Source: Liolophura sinensis (Eukaryota; Mollusca; Polyplacophora; Chitonida; Chitonidae). Taken from it: a stretch of DNA of 64,000 nucleotides. The notes under the pieces are model-generated. The model had not been told where the DNA came from, made no database searches, and saw nothing but the letters and a program-made list of their open reading frames with translations. The stretch is from the NCBI RefSeq assembly GCF_032854445.1, contig NC_088306.1, positions 9,882,193-9,946,192 on the forward strand, read 5' to 3'. The position numbers were made by a program, and so were the translations under genes. This document shows, in pieces, positions 45,327 to 58,100 of this stretch (its first letter is position 1; every line of letters begins with the position of its first letter).

Positions 45327-47985
45327 AGGGAAATCCCCTCTACAGATCGCTACACGCTCGTGTTTACTGATTAGGGAAATCCCCTTTACAGATCGCCACA
45401 CGCTCGTGTTTACTGATTAGGGAAATCCCCTTTACAGATCGCCACACGCTCGTGTTCACTGATTAGGGAAATCCCCTCTACACATCGCCACAAGCTCGTG
45501 TTCACTGATTAGGGAAATCCCCTCTACAGATCGTCACAAGCTCGTGTTCACTGATTAGGGAAATCCCCTCTACAGATCGTCACAAGCTCGTGTTTACTGA
45601 TTAGGGAAATCCCCTTCACAGATCGCCACAAGCTCGTGTTTACTGATTAGGGAAATCCCCTCTACAGATCGCCACAAGCTCGCGTTTACTGATTAAGGAA
45701 ATCCCCTCTTCAGATCGCCACACGCTCGTGTTTACTGATTAGGGAAATCCCCTTTACAGATCGCCACACGCTCGTGTTTACTGATTAGGGAAATCCCCTC
45801 TACAGATCGCCACAAGCTCGTGTTTACTGATTAGAGAAATCCCCTATACAGATCGCCACAAGCTCGTGCTTACTGATTAGGGAAATCCCCTCTACAGATC
45901 GCCACACGCTCGTGTTTACTGATTAGGGAAATCCCCTCTACAGATCGCTACACGCTCGTGTTTACTGATTAGGGAAATCCCCTCTACAGATCGCCACACG
46001 CTCGTGTTTACTGATTAGGGAAATCCCCTCTACAGATCGCCACACGCTCGTGTTTACTGATTAGGGAAATCCCCTCTACAGATCGCCACACGCTCGTGTT
46101 TACTGATTAGGGAAATCCCCTATACAGATCGCCACAAGCTCGTGTTTACTGATTAGGGAAATCCCCTATACAGATCGCCACAAGCTCGTGTTTACTGATT
46201 AGGGAAATCCCCTTCACAGATCGCCACAAGCTCGTGTTTACTGATTAGGGAAATCCCCTCTACAGATCGCCACAAGCTCGCGTTTACTGATTAAGGAAAT
46301 CCCCTCTTCAGATCGCCACACGCTCGTGTTTACTGATTAGGGAAATCCCCTTTACAGATCGCCACACGCTCGTGTTTACTGATTAGGGAAATCCCCTCTA
46401 CAGATCGCCACAAGCTCGTGTTTACTGATTAGAGAAATCCCCTATACAGATCGCCACAAGCTCGTGCTTACTGATTAGGGAAATCCCCTCTACAGATCGC
46501 CACACGCTCGTGTTTACTGATTAGGGAAATCCCCTCTACAGATCGCTACACGCTCGTGTTTACTGATTAGGGAAATCCCCTCTACAGATCGCCACACGCT
46601 CGTGTTTACTGATTAGGGAAATCCCCTCTACAGATCGCCACACGCTCGTGTTTACTGATTAGGGAAATCCCCTCTACAGATCGCCACACGCTCGTGTTTA
46701 CTGATTAGGGAAATCCCCTCTACAGATCGCCACAAGCTCGTGTTTACTGATTAGGGAAATCCCCTATACAGATCGCCACAAGCTCGTGTTTACTGATTAG
46801 GGAAATCCCCTTCACAGATCGCCACAAGCTCGTGTTTACTGATTAGGGAAATCCCCTCTACAGATCGCCACAAGCTCGCGTTTACTGATTAAGGAAATCC
46901 CCTCTACAGATCGCCACACGCTCGTGTTTACTGATAAGGGAAATCCCCTCTACAGATCGCTACACGTTCGTGTTTACTGATTAGGGAAATCCCCTCTACA
47001 GATCGTCACACGCTCGTGTTGACTGATTAGGGAAATCCCCTCTACAGATCGCCACAAGCTCGTGTTCACTGATTAGGGAAATCCCCTCTACAGATCGTCA
47101 CAAGCTCGTGTTCACTGATTAGGGAAATCCCCTCTACAGATCGTCACAAGCTCGTGTTTACTGGTTAGGGAAATCCCCTCTACAGATCGCCACAAGCTCG
47201 TGTTTACTGATTAGAGAAATCCCCTATACAGATCGCCACAAGCTCGTGCTTACTGATTAGGTAAATCCCCTCTACAGATCGCCACACGCTCGTGTTTAAT
47301 GATTAGGGAAATCCCCTCTACAGATCGCTACACGCTCGTGTTTACTGATTAGGGAAATCCCCTCTACAGATCGCCACACGCTCGTGTTTACTGATTAGGG
47401 AAATCCCCTCTACAGATCGCCACAAGCTCGTGTTGACTGATTAGGGAAATCCCCTATACAGATCGCTACACGCTCGTGTTTACTGATTAGGGAAATCCCC
47501 TCTACAGATCGTCACACGCTCGTGTTGACTGATTAGAGAAATCCCCTCTACAGATCGCCACAAGCTCGTGTTGACTGATTAGGGAAATCCCCTATACAGA
47601 TCGTCACAAGCTCGTGTTCACTGATTAGGGAAATCCCCTCTACAGATCGTCACAAGCTCGTGTTTACTGATTAGGGAAATCCCCTTCACAGATCGCCACA
47701 AGCTCGTGTTTACTGATTAGGGAAATCCCCTCTACAGATCGCCACAAGCTCGCGTTTACTGATTAAGGAAATCCCCTCTACAGATCGCCACACGCTCGTG
47801 TTTACTGATAAGGGAAATCCCCTTTACAGATCGCCACACGCTCGTGTTTACTGATTAGGGAAATCCCCTCTACAGATCGCCACAAGCTCGTGTTTACTGA
47901 TTAGGGAAATCCCCTCTACAGATCGTCACGAGCTCGTGTTTACTGATTAGGGAAATCCCCTCTACAGATCGCCACACGCTCGTGC
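45327..47985 (+). repeat. 46-bp minisatellite, ~57 units, each with a kappaB-like site
   Basis: The unit is GGGAAATCCCCTCTACAGAT, CGCCACACGCTCGTGTTTAC, TGATTA. Marker variants (for example CTCGCGTTTACTGATTAAGG) recur at 45681, 46279 and 46877, exactly 598 bp (13 units) apart, and again at 47751, 874 bp (19 units) on. GGGAAATCCC fits the Rel/NF-kappaB consensus GGGRNWYYCC. No gene lies inside. Confidence 0.95.
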
Positions 47986-47999
47986 TTACGAAAAACAAT

Positions 48000-49330
48000 T
48001 CAGTGCAGGGGATGAATTAAGGTTTTACGAATCACTGAATATAAAAGGCTACAGTATAGAGAGTAGATCCAGATTAGCGAAAACAGTGTGATAGTTGGCA
48101 AATGGTCAGATGTATTACCCGTGAGAGCCGGTATCTTGTCAATTTACCTCAATCGCGGTTTTATTCTAACCTTTCACGTAAATGCACCCCCTAGCACCAT
48201 GGCTTAAAGTGAACATAGAGTAGGCCAGTAAATCTGAATTAATTAATAATGTAGTATTCCAGAAATGTTCTAGAAATATTTAAAAAATTCTCCATCGCTT
48301 ATCAAGAAAATAAATAGCAATCAGTCGTCAGTACTTGACAACTCAGTTGGCGGCGTCATTTTGCCATGAGTGACGTCGCAAAATTTAGAAGTCCTCTCGT
48401 ATCATCAGTATTAAACAATATGACAATCAGAAAATACAAACAAAAACGCCTGGGTCCAGTTTCAAAAAGCAGCGTACGAGCTCTGTTCCGTGTTCAAAGG
48501 GCCGATGTTTCTTTTAGTTTGACGCTCAGTCAGGGGGGATGTTCGTGGACACAAGCGCTCTCGAGAGCCGTCTTCTTGCTAGGTCACACTGACAAGCTAC
48601 TGCAGTCTCCTGCACGCCATGTACGCATTGTGACACGGGCAGCCTTTCTCAGTTCCCTGCCCATAACTGTGTGGCCCCAAATGCACCCGCTTAACAGTTA
48701 CTAACTAACCGCAAAAACCCAATTTATCGCATCGATATCTGTCCATCCACTATATGAGACCACACTGACAATCAAGAGCTAACAGGTGTTTTGACGCGAC
48801 AGGCAATTATCACGTGACGCTTTCAGCGCAAGTGATTGGCCGAGTTCGTATGAGCTTCTAACAACATATGGCTACTCCGCGTGAGTTGTCCGTCATTGCC
48901 ATACGCCAATACAGAAATTCATTTTCTCCGCTTTCAAAACTTTAGAGAATTTTTTCACATATTTTTCTGTGATAACTGTTTCCTATATCCCTTTCTCTAT
49001 GTGTATAGAGTGGCAGACTTTATGTTCACTTTAAGCAGAATTAGGTAAAAAAAAAAATGCAATTTATTAGACATCACCGGTCCGTTCACATCAGTCAGGT
49101 TTTTAATGACTCATCAGGTATGCACAATCCAATAAGCATAATTAACTCCATGCCTACATTTTGCTCAACATGCTCTCAGGCTTGCAAAGTGGCATTTCGC
49201 GGCCCAGTGCACTTGTTTTTGCTATTTAAGATTTATTGAAAATATGAAATAATCAAAAATATTACATCTTTGTTATGCGTATTCCTATTTACGTGTTGTA
49301 TTCGTAAACCTAACCATGTAATGAACGTTC
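48000..49330. other. Intergenic stretch with a solo MITE-like end
   Basis: GGGTCCAGTTTCAAAAAGCA followed by GCGTACGAG (48452-48480) matches the ends of the foldback elements nearby, but no second end was found. The 112-codon frame at 48366-48704 runs through it and is not taken as a gene. Confidence 0.4.
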
Positions 49331-49338
49331 CCGGAGAC

Positions 49339-49458
49339 AGTTTCACACAGCGTACGTAGCGTTTATACGTGCACGTAACTTCCATGGCGACCAGTACTGC
49401 AGGTATTTTTTCGCCATGATAGTTACGTGAACTTAACGCCTCGTACGCTGTGTGAAAC
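49339..49458. mobile_element. MITE-like foldback element
   Basis: AGTTTCACACAGCGTACG and CGTACGCTGTGTGAAAC are 17-bp perfect inverted ends, and AGCGTT/AACGC continues the stem. It is 120 bp long with no coding content. Confidence 0.75.
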
Positions 49459-50018
49459 GGGGCTAAGGTCAATAATCGCAAGACCTATTTTCACAACAAC
49501 GTTCAAACAACCAAGAATATAGATTAAGTAAGAAATTGGGGCGGATTTATGTAAAGCAATAGTATTTCACGACCATAGCCAATTGAGTGGTGTTGACTGC
49601 CTTTGACCACTAGCCAAACTGAACAATCAAATCCAGTTCTCGACTGCGGCCTGACGTCAGAAAGTTTGTCAGGAGCTGAGAGAAGGACGGTCGTTTCTTC
49701 GATGCCCTAATAAGCTTAGATTGCCTCCAACATACACAGAATTAATCACGACAACTCGTTTTTGTGAGAAGTGGAACATAAACGTACAGTAGATAACCGT
49801 TGAAAGAAAAGCGGACATAGTACATAACAAAACCTTCTACTACTTCAGTTTATTATGGAACACGTGACACTTCTTGTTCATGCAGACGTGTCAAAAACAT
49901 TTAATATGACAAATCCATTCCTATGGCGCATATTAGATTTAATATCAAAGGCGGGTCATTTTCATATTAAAGTCAAACATGACGTTACATGCAATCGTCG
50001 TTATGTAGTAGGCCTATA

Positions 50019-50157
50019 TATTTATTTATTTTATTTGATGGTTGTTTTACGCTGTACTCAAGAATAGTTCACCTCCAGCATTATGGTGGGAGGAAACCCG
50101 GCAGAGCCCGGGGGAAACCCACGACCATCCGCTGGTTGCTGACCTTCCCACGTACCA
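50019..50157 (-). repeat. SINE family A, internally deleted
   Basis: TTTACGCTGTACTCAAGAAT, then CAGCATTATGGTGGGAGGAA to CGCTGGTTGCTGACCTTCCC; the ACGACGGCG block is lost and the head is missing. Confidence 0.85.
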
Positions 50158-50257
50158 TGTAGTATATAGACCTTTGTCCTATCAGCACTTTGGCAATATA
50201 GAGCTAGTTATAGCTACTTACCATGCGATTTAAGGTGGTGTCACATCATCATCAGAC

Positions 50258-50830
50258 ATCAGACATGGTACCTCATGTTACATGACACTCCACCCAGTCA
50301 CATTATACTGACACCTGTTGTGACACTCCACCCAGTTAAATTACATGTACACAAAACACATTCCACTCAGCCACATTATATTAACACCAGACAATCCACG
50401 CACACAGTCATATTATATTTACACCAGACATGACACTCCTCTCAGTCATATTATATTCACACAAGACATGACAAACCTAGTCAGACATGCCACTCCAGTC
50501 TGTCACGTTGATATTGACACTAGACATGACAATCCACCCAGTCACATTATATTCACACATGATACCCCACTCAGTTACATGACATTCACACTAGGCATGA
50601 CACTCCACCCAGTCACATCATATTTACAGCAGACATAACACCCCACCCAGTGACATTACATGGACGCCTGATATGATCACCACTCACTTATACTTTACCA
50701 AAACTACACGATAACCCATCCAGTCATATTCTACTGACACCAGGCATGATATCCCACAGTCACACTGTACTGACACCAGACATGTCACTGTACTGACACC
50801 AGACACGATATCTCACAATCACATCATGTA
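50258..50830 (+). repeat. Diverged ~38-bp minisatellite related to SINE family C
   Basis: Units like CATGACACTCCACCCAGTCA, CATTATATTCACACCAGA recur about 14 times with much change. The reverse complement (GTGTCAGTATAATGTGACTG, GGTGGAG) matches bases 3180-3210 of the family C repeat. Confidence 0.8.
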
Positions 50831-50859
50831 CGTTTTCACATGCTGCATGTACTAAAGCC

Positions 50860-52935
50860 ACACCTGTGTTGAAATACGAACAATTCTATTTGGTTATTTC
50901 AGGATTTCCGTCATCAGGGAATACATCAATATATTTAATTTAATTATGTGTCTGTTTTCTGAGACGTTAACGTGGTTTGTAGGCCTATGCCAGGCTAACA
51001 TATACATGTAAGTCAGTAACTCGCCATGTAATCAAATTCCATGACATAACCAAGCTCACTGGGACAGGATTTGAACTGAAGATCACGCTGATGGAGGGCT
51101 GGATTGGATTTTCCATTCTTTAACCCCTTAGTCCTAAAATGCAGACCCATCTACACGCCCCCCCCCCCCCCCCCCCCCCGCCACTCTGAGCCTGACTCCC
51201 CAAAAAACAACAAAAAGAAAACACAAATCTCATTTAGTAAATGTTGGGGTTTAATAATTATTATTAAAAAGCTCCTGTACAATGGTTTCAATATGCACAG
51301 ATACACTTCATTATCAATGACTTCCTAACAGTGCTCAGAAAACATGATACATTTGTACTGATGTGGTACTCTTTTGTTCTTTTTTAGAATAACCTTGACA
51401 CTGTATACGATGGATGCTTGGTAAAACTTGGATAACTGAGACTATACAAGAGTTCTTTCCTTTACACGCATCCCATCGTAATCTTATGACATTTCCACAT
51501 TTTCAAACAGAACACGCTGTTACAAAATTATGTTCATAAATTAACATATTTGATATACCTGTGAAGTAATTATTAAGTCGGACAACCCAGAATAGTTATT
51601 CCTATGTCCATACAAATGATATTTCAGTGACATACTTGCTGCAACATCTTTTTATTTTTGGTTCACGGGTATGAAAATGCTGTGAAAACCTACCCAATAC
51701 ACCCTCAACAAGAAGCGTTATCAACTACCAATTTGCTCAGGGTTTATGTATACTGCATGAAAATTAATGGAGACAAATGGAACTGAATATTTTGTAGCCT
51801 TTACAATGGGCTTTTAAATGTATAAATGTATGAAAAACAGGTGAACAATATTATTAAAATAGCAAAGTTTTCAAACAACACGCTTTCTAGGTTGAACAGT
51901 TTTGAAAGCTCCAAACAAAGTGGAAGTCATCAAGTTCGTAAAGAAAAAAAACATTATTCCATTTCAAGGTGTTGTCGCAGAAAATGGGCTAGGTCATGCA
52001 TGTTTCATTCATCTTCTCTAAAATCTTAATTAATCTAAGTTATCAAAATGTCTTAACTTAAACACAAAAGTCTAACTTAAGTAGATAAATAAACACACAG
52101 CAGTACAATATATCTCCATCGTAACAGGTAGTGTAAAATGGGATGACAATATGCTACTGATTACTTCCCCTACACACTTGATTACAAGAGGTTTCCAAGT
52201 TTACCAATAATACATTACATTGTTTCATTCTGAAATTCACACAAGATATTAGCTTCATGACATTAATAATATGGTTGTAAGCTGCACATTTCCCCTATGC
52301 TGTAACACAGATACAAGGGAAGTCAATCATATGGCGTTACCCCGATTCAGCTTTGCATTTTGCAAGTGAAAACACATTTTGCTTGATTCTGTTTGAATCA
52401 TTCATTAGTGCCACTCAAGAGTTTTTGTAAAGTTTGATTCATTTCTTACGAGAAGAAACTTAAATGTTGCCAGTTAAAAATGTCATTTTGGGCCATTATG
52501 TGCTCATGAAAGTACTTCATTCAGATAAACCAACTGCTGTTCTTCTGCCTAACAGATATCTATGATACCCTATTTCTTCTAGTTATTGGGACATCTGGTT
52601 TGCTCATTTTAGCCAATATATATGTACATGTAACTGTAGCAGGAATATAGAGTTTCTTTTTTTTCTCACATGATCAGGCCATCTCATGAACAACATACTG
52701 GTATCTTCACTTTTCCAAAAGGCTCTTAAAGAAATGTAATATTCTACTTTCAACACTACTACTGTCTGTCTTAAAAATTGGAATAATTACCATAAATACA
52801 GCTGGTTACGAAACTTTGTCACAAAGAACAGTTCTGACCTGACATCATCCCCACCCTGTACCATTATCTTCTGACAATAAATGATGATGTACGGTGTTAC
52901 AAGACAAACACCTGATTCTTTCTACAAGAGGAGAT
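50860..52935. other. Gene-free stretch downstream of DCUN1D1
   Basis: It holds a run of 22 C at 51158-51179 and otherwise nothing recognised. It may include a long 3' UTR of DCUN1D1 (minus strand), but no clear polyadenylation signal was chosen. Confidence 0.35.
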
Positions 52936-52944
52936 TGCATGATC

Positions 52945-53250
52945 TGAGATTACATGCTGTTCCTTGTAAACATCTGTCTACATGCAGTTCCTTGTAAACA
53001 TCTGTCTACATGCTGTTCCTTGTAAACATCCGTCTACATGCCATTCCTTGTAAACATTTGCCTAAATACTGTTCCTGGAAAACAATTGTCTACATGATGT
53101 TCCTTGTAAACATATGTCTACATGCCGTTCCTTGTAGACACTTGTCTACATGCTGTTCCTTGTAAACATCTGTCTACATAACGTTCCTTGTAAACATTTG
53201 TCAACATGCTGTTCTTGTAAACATTTGTCTACATGCTGTTTCTTGTAAAC
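52945..53250 (+). repeat. 28-bp minisatellite (~11 units)
   Basis: The unit is TACATGCTGTTCCTTGTAAA, CATCTGTC, with variants (GCCGTTCC, ATACTGTTCC). It lies 3' of DCUN1D1. Confidence 0.9.
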
Positions 53251-53730
53251 ACATACATGATAGTACATTAATTTTGCATTGTGAAATTCTTCAACATAGA
53301 ACATCACAAATTTTCACATTACAAACTTCCCTCTAACAATGCGATAGGTCGTGGCACACAGCAATAACAAATTGAATATTTGACTGATTGCATTAAGATC
53401 GCCTGCAAAACATTTTTTAACATTCTGAATTTTTTTAACTATGATATTCTGATAATGTTCCCCTCTGCCCGACATCTTTCCTCAGTAACCCTTGAATCTT
53501 AAACTTCTAATTAAAACTACTCTGCACATAAACAAAGAAAGTTTCAAACTTTTACACTGTAACCTCAGATCACGGGTTTGGCTTTATTACAGGGTATTAG
53601 ATCTCCTTCAGTTCAGGTCAAAGAGAAACCTGGCATTCGACTTTGCTATGCTAATAAAGCCTACAAATTTGCTCTAAACTCTAAAAGCTACAAATTATGG
53701 CATCTCATGATAAGCATAACGATTGCTGTG

Positions 53731-54000
53731 TTTATTTATTTATTTATTTGATTGGCGTTTTACGCCGTACTCAAGAATATTTCATTTATACGACGGCGAC
53801 CAGCATTATGGTGGGAGGAAACCGGGCAGAGCCCTGAGGAAACCCACGACCATCCGCAGGTTGCTGGAAGACCTTCCCACGTACGGCCGAAGAGGAAGCC
53901 AGCATGAGCTTGACTTGAACTCAGAGCAACCGCATTGGTGAGAGACTCCTGGGTCATTACACTGCGCTAGCGCGCTAACTGACTGAGCCACAGAGGCCGC
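53731..54000 (-). repeat. SINE family A, full length with ~11-bp target site duplication
   Basis: (TTTA)n, GATTGGCGTTTTACGCCGTA, the body and the complete tRNA-like head. The flanks CGATTGCTGTG (53720-53730) and CGATTGCGGTG (54001-54011) form the duplication. Confidence 0.92.
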
Positions 54001-54035
54001 CGATTGCGGTGTGAAAATTGAATTAGAATTACTCT

Positions 54036-54252
54036 GGGGTCGAATCCACAAAGCTGTGTTTGATTCAAGTCAAAATTTAACATTTGCAATGCTTAGTTTT
54101 TGATACTGAAAGTTGAAATTTAGACACGTCCGTCTTCAGATAACATTGATGAGGGGAACAAAATTTCCATTTTCAACCTTCAAAATTAAGCCTTATGATC
54201 GTTTTACAAATTTTCACTCAGGAAGTCAGAATTGGCTTTATGGGATCAGCCC
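54036..54252. mobile_element. Possible MITE with imperfect inverted ends
   Basis: GGGGTCGAATCCACAAAGC at the left pairs imperfectly with GGCTTTATGGGATCAGCCC at the right. It is directly next to the SINE's target duplication. Confidence 0.45.
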
Positions 54253-54490
54253 AATGCACCTTATGAAAGTTAGCAAGCAGTTAAAGTACACAACTATATC
54301 TAAACTTTTAGATCACGTAAAAGCTACATTTTTAGAAATTCAATTTTCTACGAGTCTAGATTGAGTATTCCTCTCAAGACAGGGATTACATGTATATCAG
54401 CTTGTGACTTGGTTCTGTCGCAACATTTGCTTTATCATACATGAGGATGAAAGGCTTGAAATTTGAAAATGCACTCCAGTAGTATTCTGG

Positions 54491-54706
54491 GGCCTGATTT
54501 ACAAAGTCATTTAGGACTTAAGTCAAAAAAGTGATTCTTCTTTATACCACTTAATACTTTAAGCTGGTAATTCAACCTTGGCAGAAGCTGTACTACCACC
54601 CCACACAACTGGGGGTCAAACTTGTGTAAAGTTAATGCATATATTTAAGGATTAAGTTTGGATTTCCTTTTAGGCTTAATCCCAAAATGGCTTTATGAAA
54701 CAGGCC
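54491..54706. mobile_element. Possible MITE with ~33-bp imperfect inverted ends
   Basis: GGCCTGATTTACAAAGTCAT, TTAGGACTTAAG at the left pairs with CTTAATCCCAAAATGGCTTT, ATGAAACAGGCC at the right. It resembles the 54036 element in its ends. Confidence 0.55.
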
Positions 54707-55164
54707 ATTGATTCTAGTTCCCTTCGCATTCCCAGCACTAGTGAATGAAACCCCTTCCCCACGATAAAGTTGCTTTTCATGTGCGAAAAGGTTGAGGAGT
54801 TTGGGTACTCCCTTGACCGCCCCATCTCCCACTGCACTACGACAATCTCCCCACCCCATCCAACCCCATTGCCGGAGTAACGTTAAGTATGTTGACCCCA
54901 CAGTAATGGTTCTCTGACCACACCACACTAGTTCTTTGACCACACTACACTAGTCCCCTGACCTTTTCAACTGGTTAACAGGTCCATGCTAGCACTGTCC
55001 TCACAGTCACAGTAGTTCTTAATAATAATATTAATCATTTTTTACATTAAACAAAAAAAAAAAAAAAAAAAAAACAGGAAGGAAAATAACAAGTTAGTTC
55101 CAAACTTTTGTACAGAAACATGCTCTATTATACACAGTTGTTGTCTAAGTGAATCTAGTCTGCG

Positions 55165-58100
55165 TTATACGACCGTCCCCTTCCGCCCATGGATCATTGG
55201 TCTGGCGTATTCTACAAAATCATCAATTAACACCGGCCAGGCACCTGCAATAAAGCAAGGGGAGATCATCTTAGAAACACGATTAGTGAACAGTACCTCA
55301 CATGGATTTTTTTTTTTTTTTTTTTTTTTGGATTGGTGTTTTTACTCAAGAATATTTCACTTATACGACGGCGACCAGCATTATGGTGGGTGGAAACTGG
55401 GGCAGAACCCGGGGGAAACTCACGACCATCTGCAGGTAGCTGACAGACCTTCCCACATACGGCCGGAGGGAAAGCCAGCATGAGCTGGACTTGAACTCAC
55501 AGCGACCGCATTGGTGAGAGACTCCTGGGTCATTACGCTGCGCTAGCGTGCTAACCAACTGAGACCTCACATGGAGCAGGAGATGATAAAATAACACAGT
55601 GCTAAATAAGCGAATACTGATTTTTGCCACATTCATAAAGTTTAACGTACTGCAGGTTATTGAAACTATCATATCCGAAGGCTAGATACATTATGATTCC
55701 TTTTCCAGAAAGAATTTCTCACCTAAAACCTCTTTTTTTTCATTTTTTTTTTTCAAGTTTTGTGCTAAAATTGTCTTCAATGCCTATCTCTTGTGGTTCA
55801 AATTCACTTGGTTTTCACCTCCAATACTCGTGACCAAAGAGTGTGTTGATGATAGACTCAGAACAGCTTTCACATCACTATAAAACTATGAGTTTCAAGT
55901 TAGGCAACCTTTGCTTACATTACTTTACTAGTCACCTGTCTCACCATGTTCCAGAGGCATAAATGACTGCTCTTTCCTTTAGAAACGTCTCAAGTTCACA
56001 AATGTTTAGCTCCCTAATTTTCTCCATCATTTGACTAATCTAAACAACTTTCTTGAAACTTTTTTTCACGTGTCCACGTTCACTAATACACGGGCAACTG
56101 TAAATGTGATCAATAATACACATGTAGTTGCCTAACATTTTTGAAAGGTCACAGTAGGACTTGAACTCCTTGATGGCATTTACAAATGAGCAGCCCTTCC
56201 GGCTTCCAATGACAATGGAGCGAGTGACAATTAAAAAAAAAAAGAAAATTCAGTTATTCTTTTTCATGATTTCTAATGATTTTAGATCGTAAGTCAGTAA
56301 TGGTACACTAAACTCAGCTGAGATACAAATACTGATCCACAGTCAATATTATCAATCCTATTTTAGGTGTGTCTTACCCTCTTCATCATAATTGCTCATT
56401 TCATCGTCAATCATATTGCTAAACTCTAACAATAAATTCCATGTGTCCTTTGGAATTGACCTTTTGTGATGTTCCTGCAACAGTCAAACCAGCAAAAAAA
56501 ACATCAGTTATGACTTAGAATTGTCAAAGAGCAATGAAGTGACTTTTAAATTTGCGAGACATGCCAAAACACTGAAAAAAAAATGACAAAAGGGGGAAGA
56601 TTGTAAACAAAGGTCTTCTTCCAGAGTGATTTTTTTTTTTTAAAATTCTGTAACATGCTTACAAATAAATTAATTTGCATGTCCGGTATTCTACACTCTT
56701 TTCAAATTTTTTTCACCGTTATCAATGCAGTCATGTGAATAGTTGGAGCCAGAAGGAAACTGGACAAGTCCACAGGAGGCCATGTAATCACTGCATATTT
56801 TCAGTGAGAAAATTGTACGTCAGAAATTGTGTATGCTAGTTAAAAGAAAAACTCCGAAAAAGAAGTGAGTTAGGGAAAAAAATTTTGGGCAGGGTATGTG
56901 GGGGAGGGGAGGGGAGGGGAGGTAAAGCAGTCACACCTCTGACTGTCAGGCATCTGGCAAAGTTCTGCAGAATACAGACACCAATTTCACCGTTATCAAT
57001 GCAGTCATGTGAATAGTTGGAGCCAGAAGGAAACTGGACAAGTCCACAGGAGACCATGTAATCACTGCATATTTTCAGTGAGAAAATTGTACGTCAGAAA
57101 TTGTGTATGCTAGTTAAAAGAAAAACTCCGAAAAAAAAGTGAGTTAGGGAAAAAAATTTGGGGCAGGGTATGTGGGGGAGGGGAGGGTAGGGGAGGGGAG
57201 GGAAAGCAGTTACACCTCTGACTGTCAGGCATCTGGCAAAGTTCTGCAGAATACAGACACCAATTTCTATATGAAGATACGGGGAGGGATGATCACACCC
57301 ATACAAATTCACCAGAATGTGAAATTCTACTTAGCATCTGGCCATTTGTACGCTGATAGGAAAATATTCTGGCACTTGATTTATCCAAAATAAATAAATA
57401 AATAAATAAATAAACATAATCCAACTTACCTGTAAAAACTTACACCACAGATCTAAAAACTTAAATCTTCCTGATAGTACAATTTTCCAATAGGCAACAG
57501 CATAATCTAGATCTGTAACAGAAATTTGTTGGTCTTTTGGTAACTGTTTTCTTCGAAATATAAAAAGGCAAAACAAAACAAAAGCAAAATGAAACAAATG
57601 AGGAATGTTTCATAATTATCAGACATAAATATGAACCCCCCATAATCGCCTTGTCAAGATTTACTTCATAGGAGTTTTGAGCCCTGATAACACCATATTA
57701 CATACATGTATGTATAACTGTAGTCACAGTTATGGATTGAGGAAACAGGGTTTGAGAAACCTACCACCTTTGAAAGTTATCTATTTACCTGACTGATGTT
57801 TTATTCCAGAATATTTCACTGATTTGAGATCCTCAACGATCCACAGGTAGGGCTCATTTTGCATGGAATTTTAGATTCCTGAAATATTCTTGTACACTGA
57901 CAGGAAATCATGCATCAAACTAGCCTAATGAATTAAAAGTATTCTAACTATAAAAGGTCTAATGCAGTAGATTTTCCTATCCACACTTAGAACCTCTGTA
58001 ACATTTCCTAACTCGCATTTTCTCGATCCGCTGTCACCAGGTGAGGGGATTACACTTTTGATGGCAGAAAAATCAGCTTCTATTTTGCTCAAAACGGTCA

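Noticed and set aside
45327-47985. CRISPR-like regular repeats
   Set aside because: The units are contiguous with no unique spacers, vary within the unit and lie in animal DNA. This is a minisatellite. The same holds for the other arrays.
48366-48704. A 112-codon frame starting MSDVAKFRS
   Set aside because: It reads through a MITE-like end (LGPVSKSSVRAL comes from it), has no recognised homology, and no exon structure around it.
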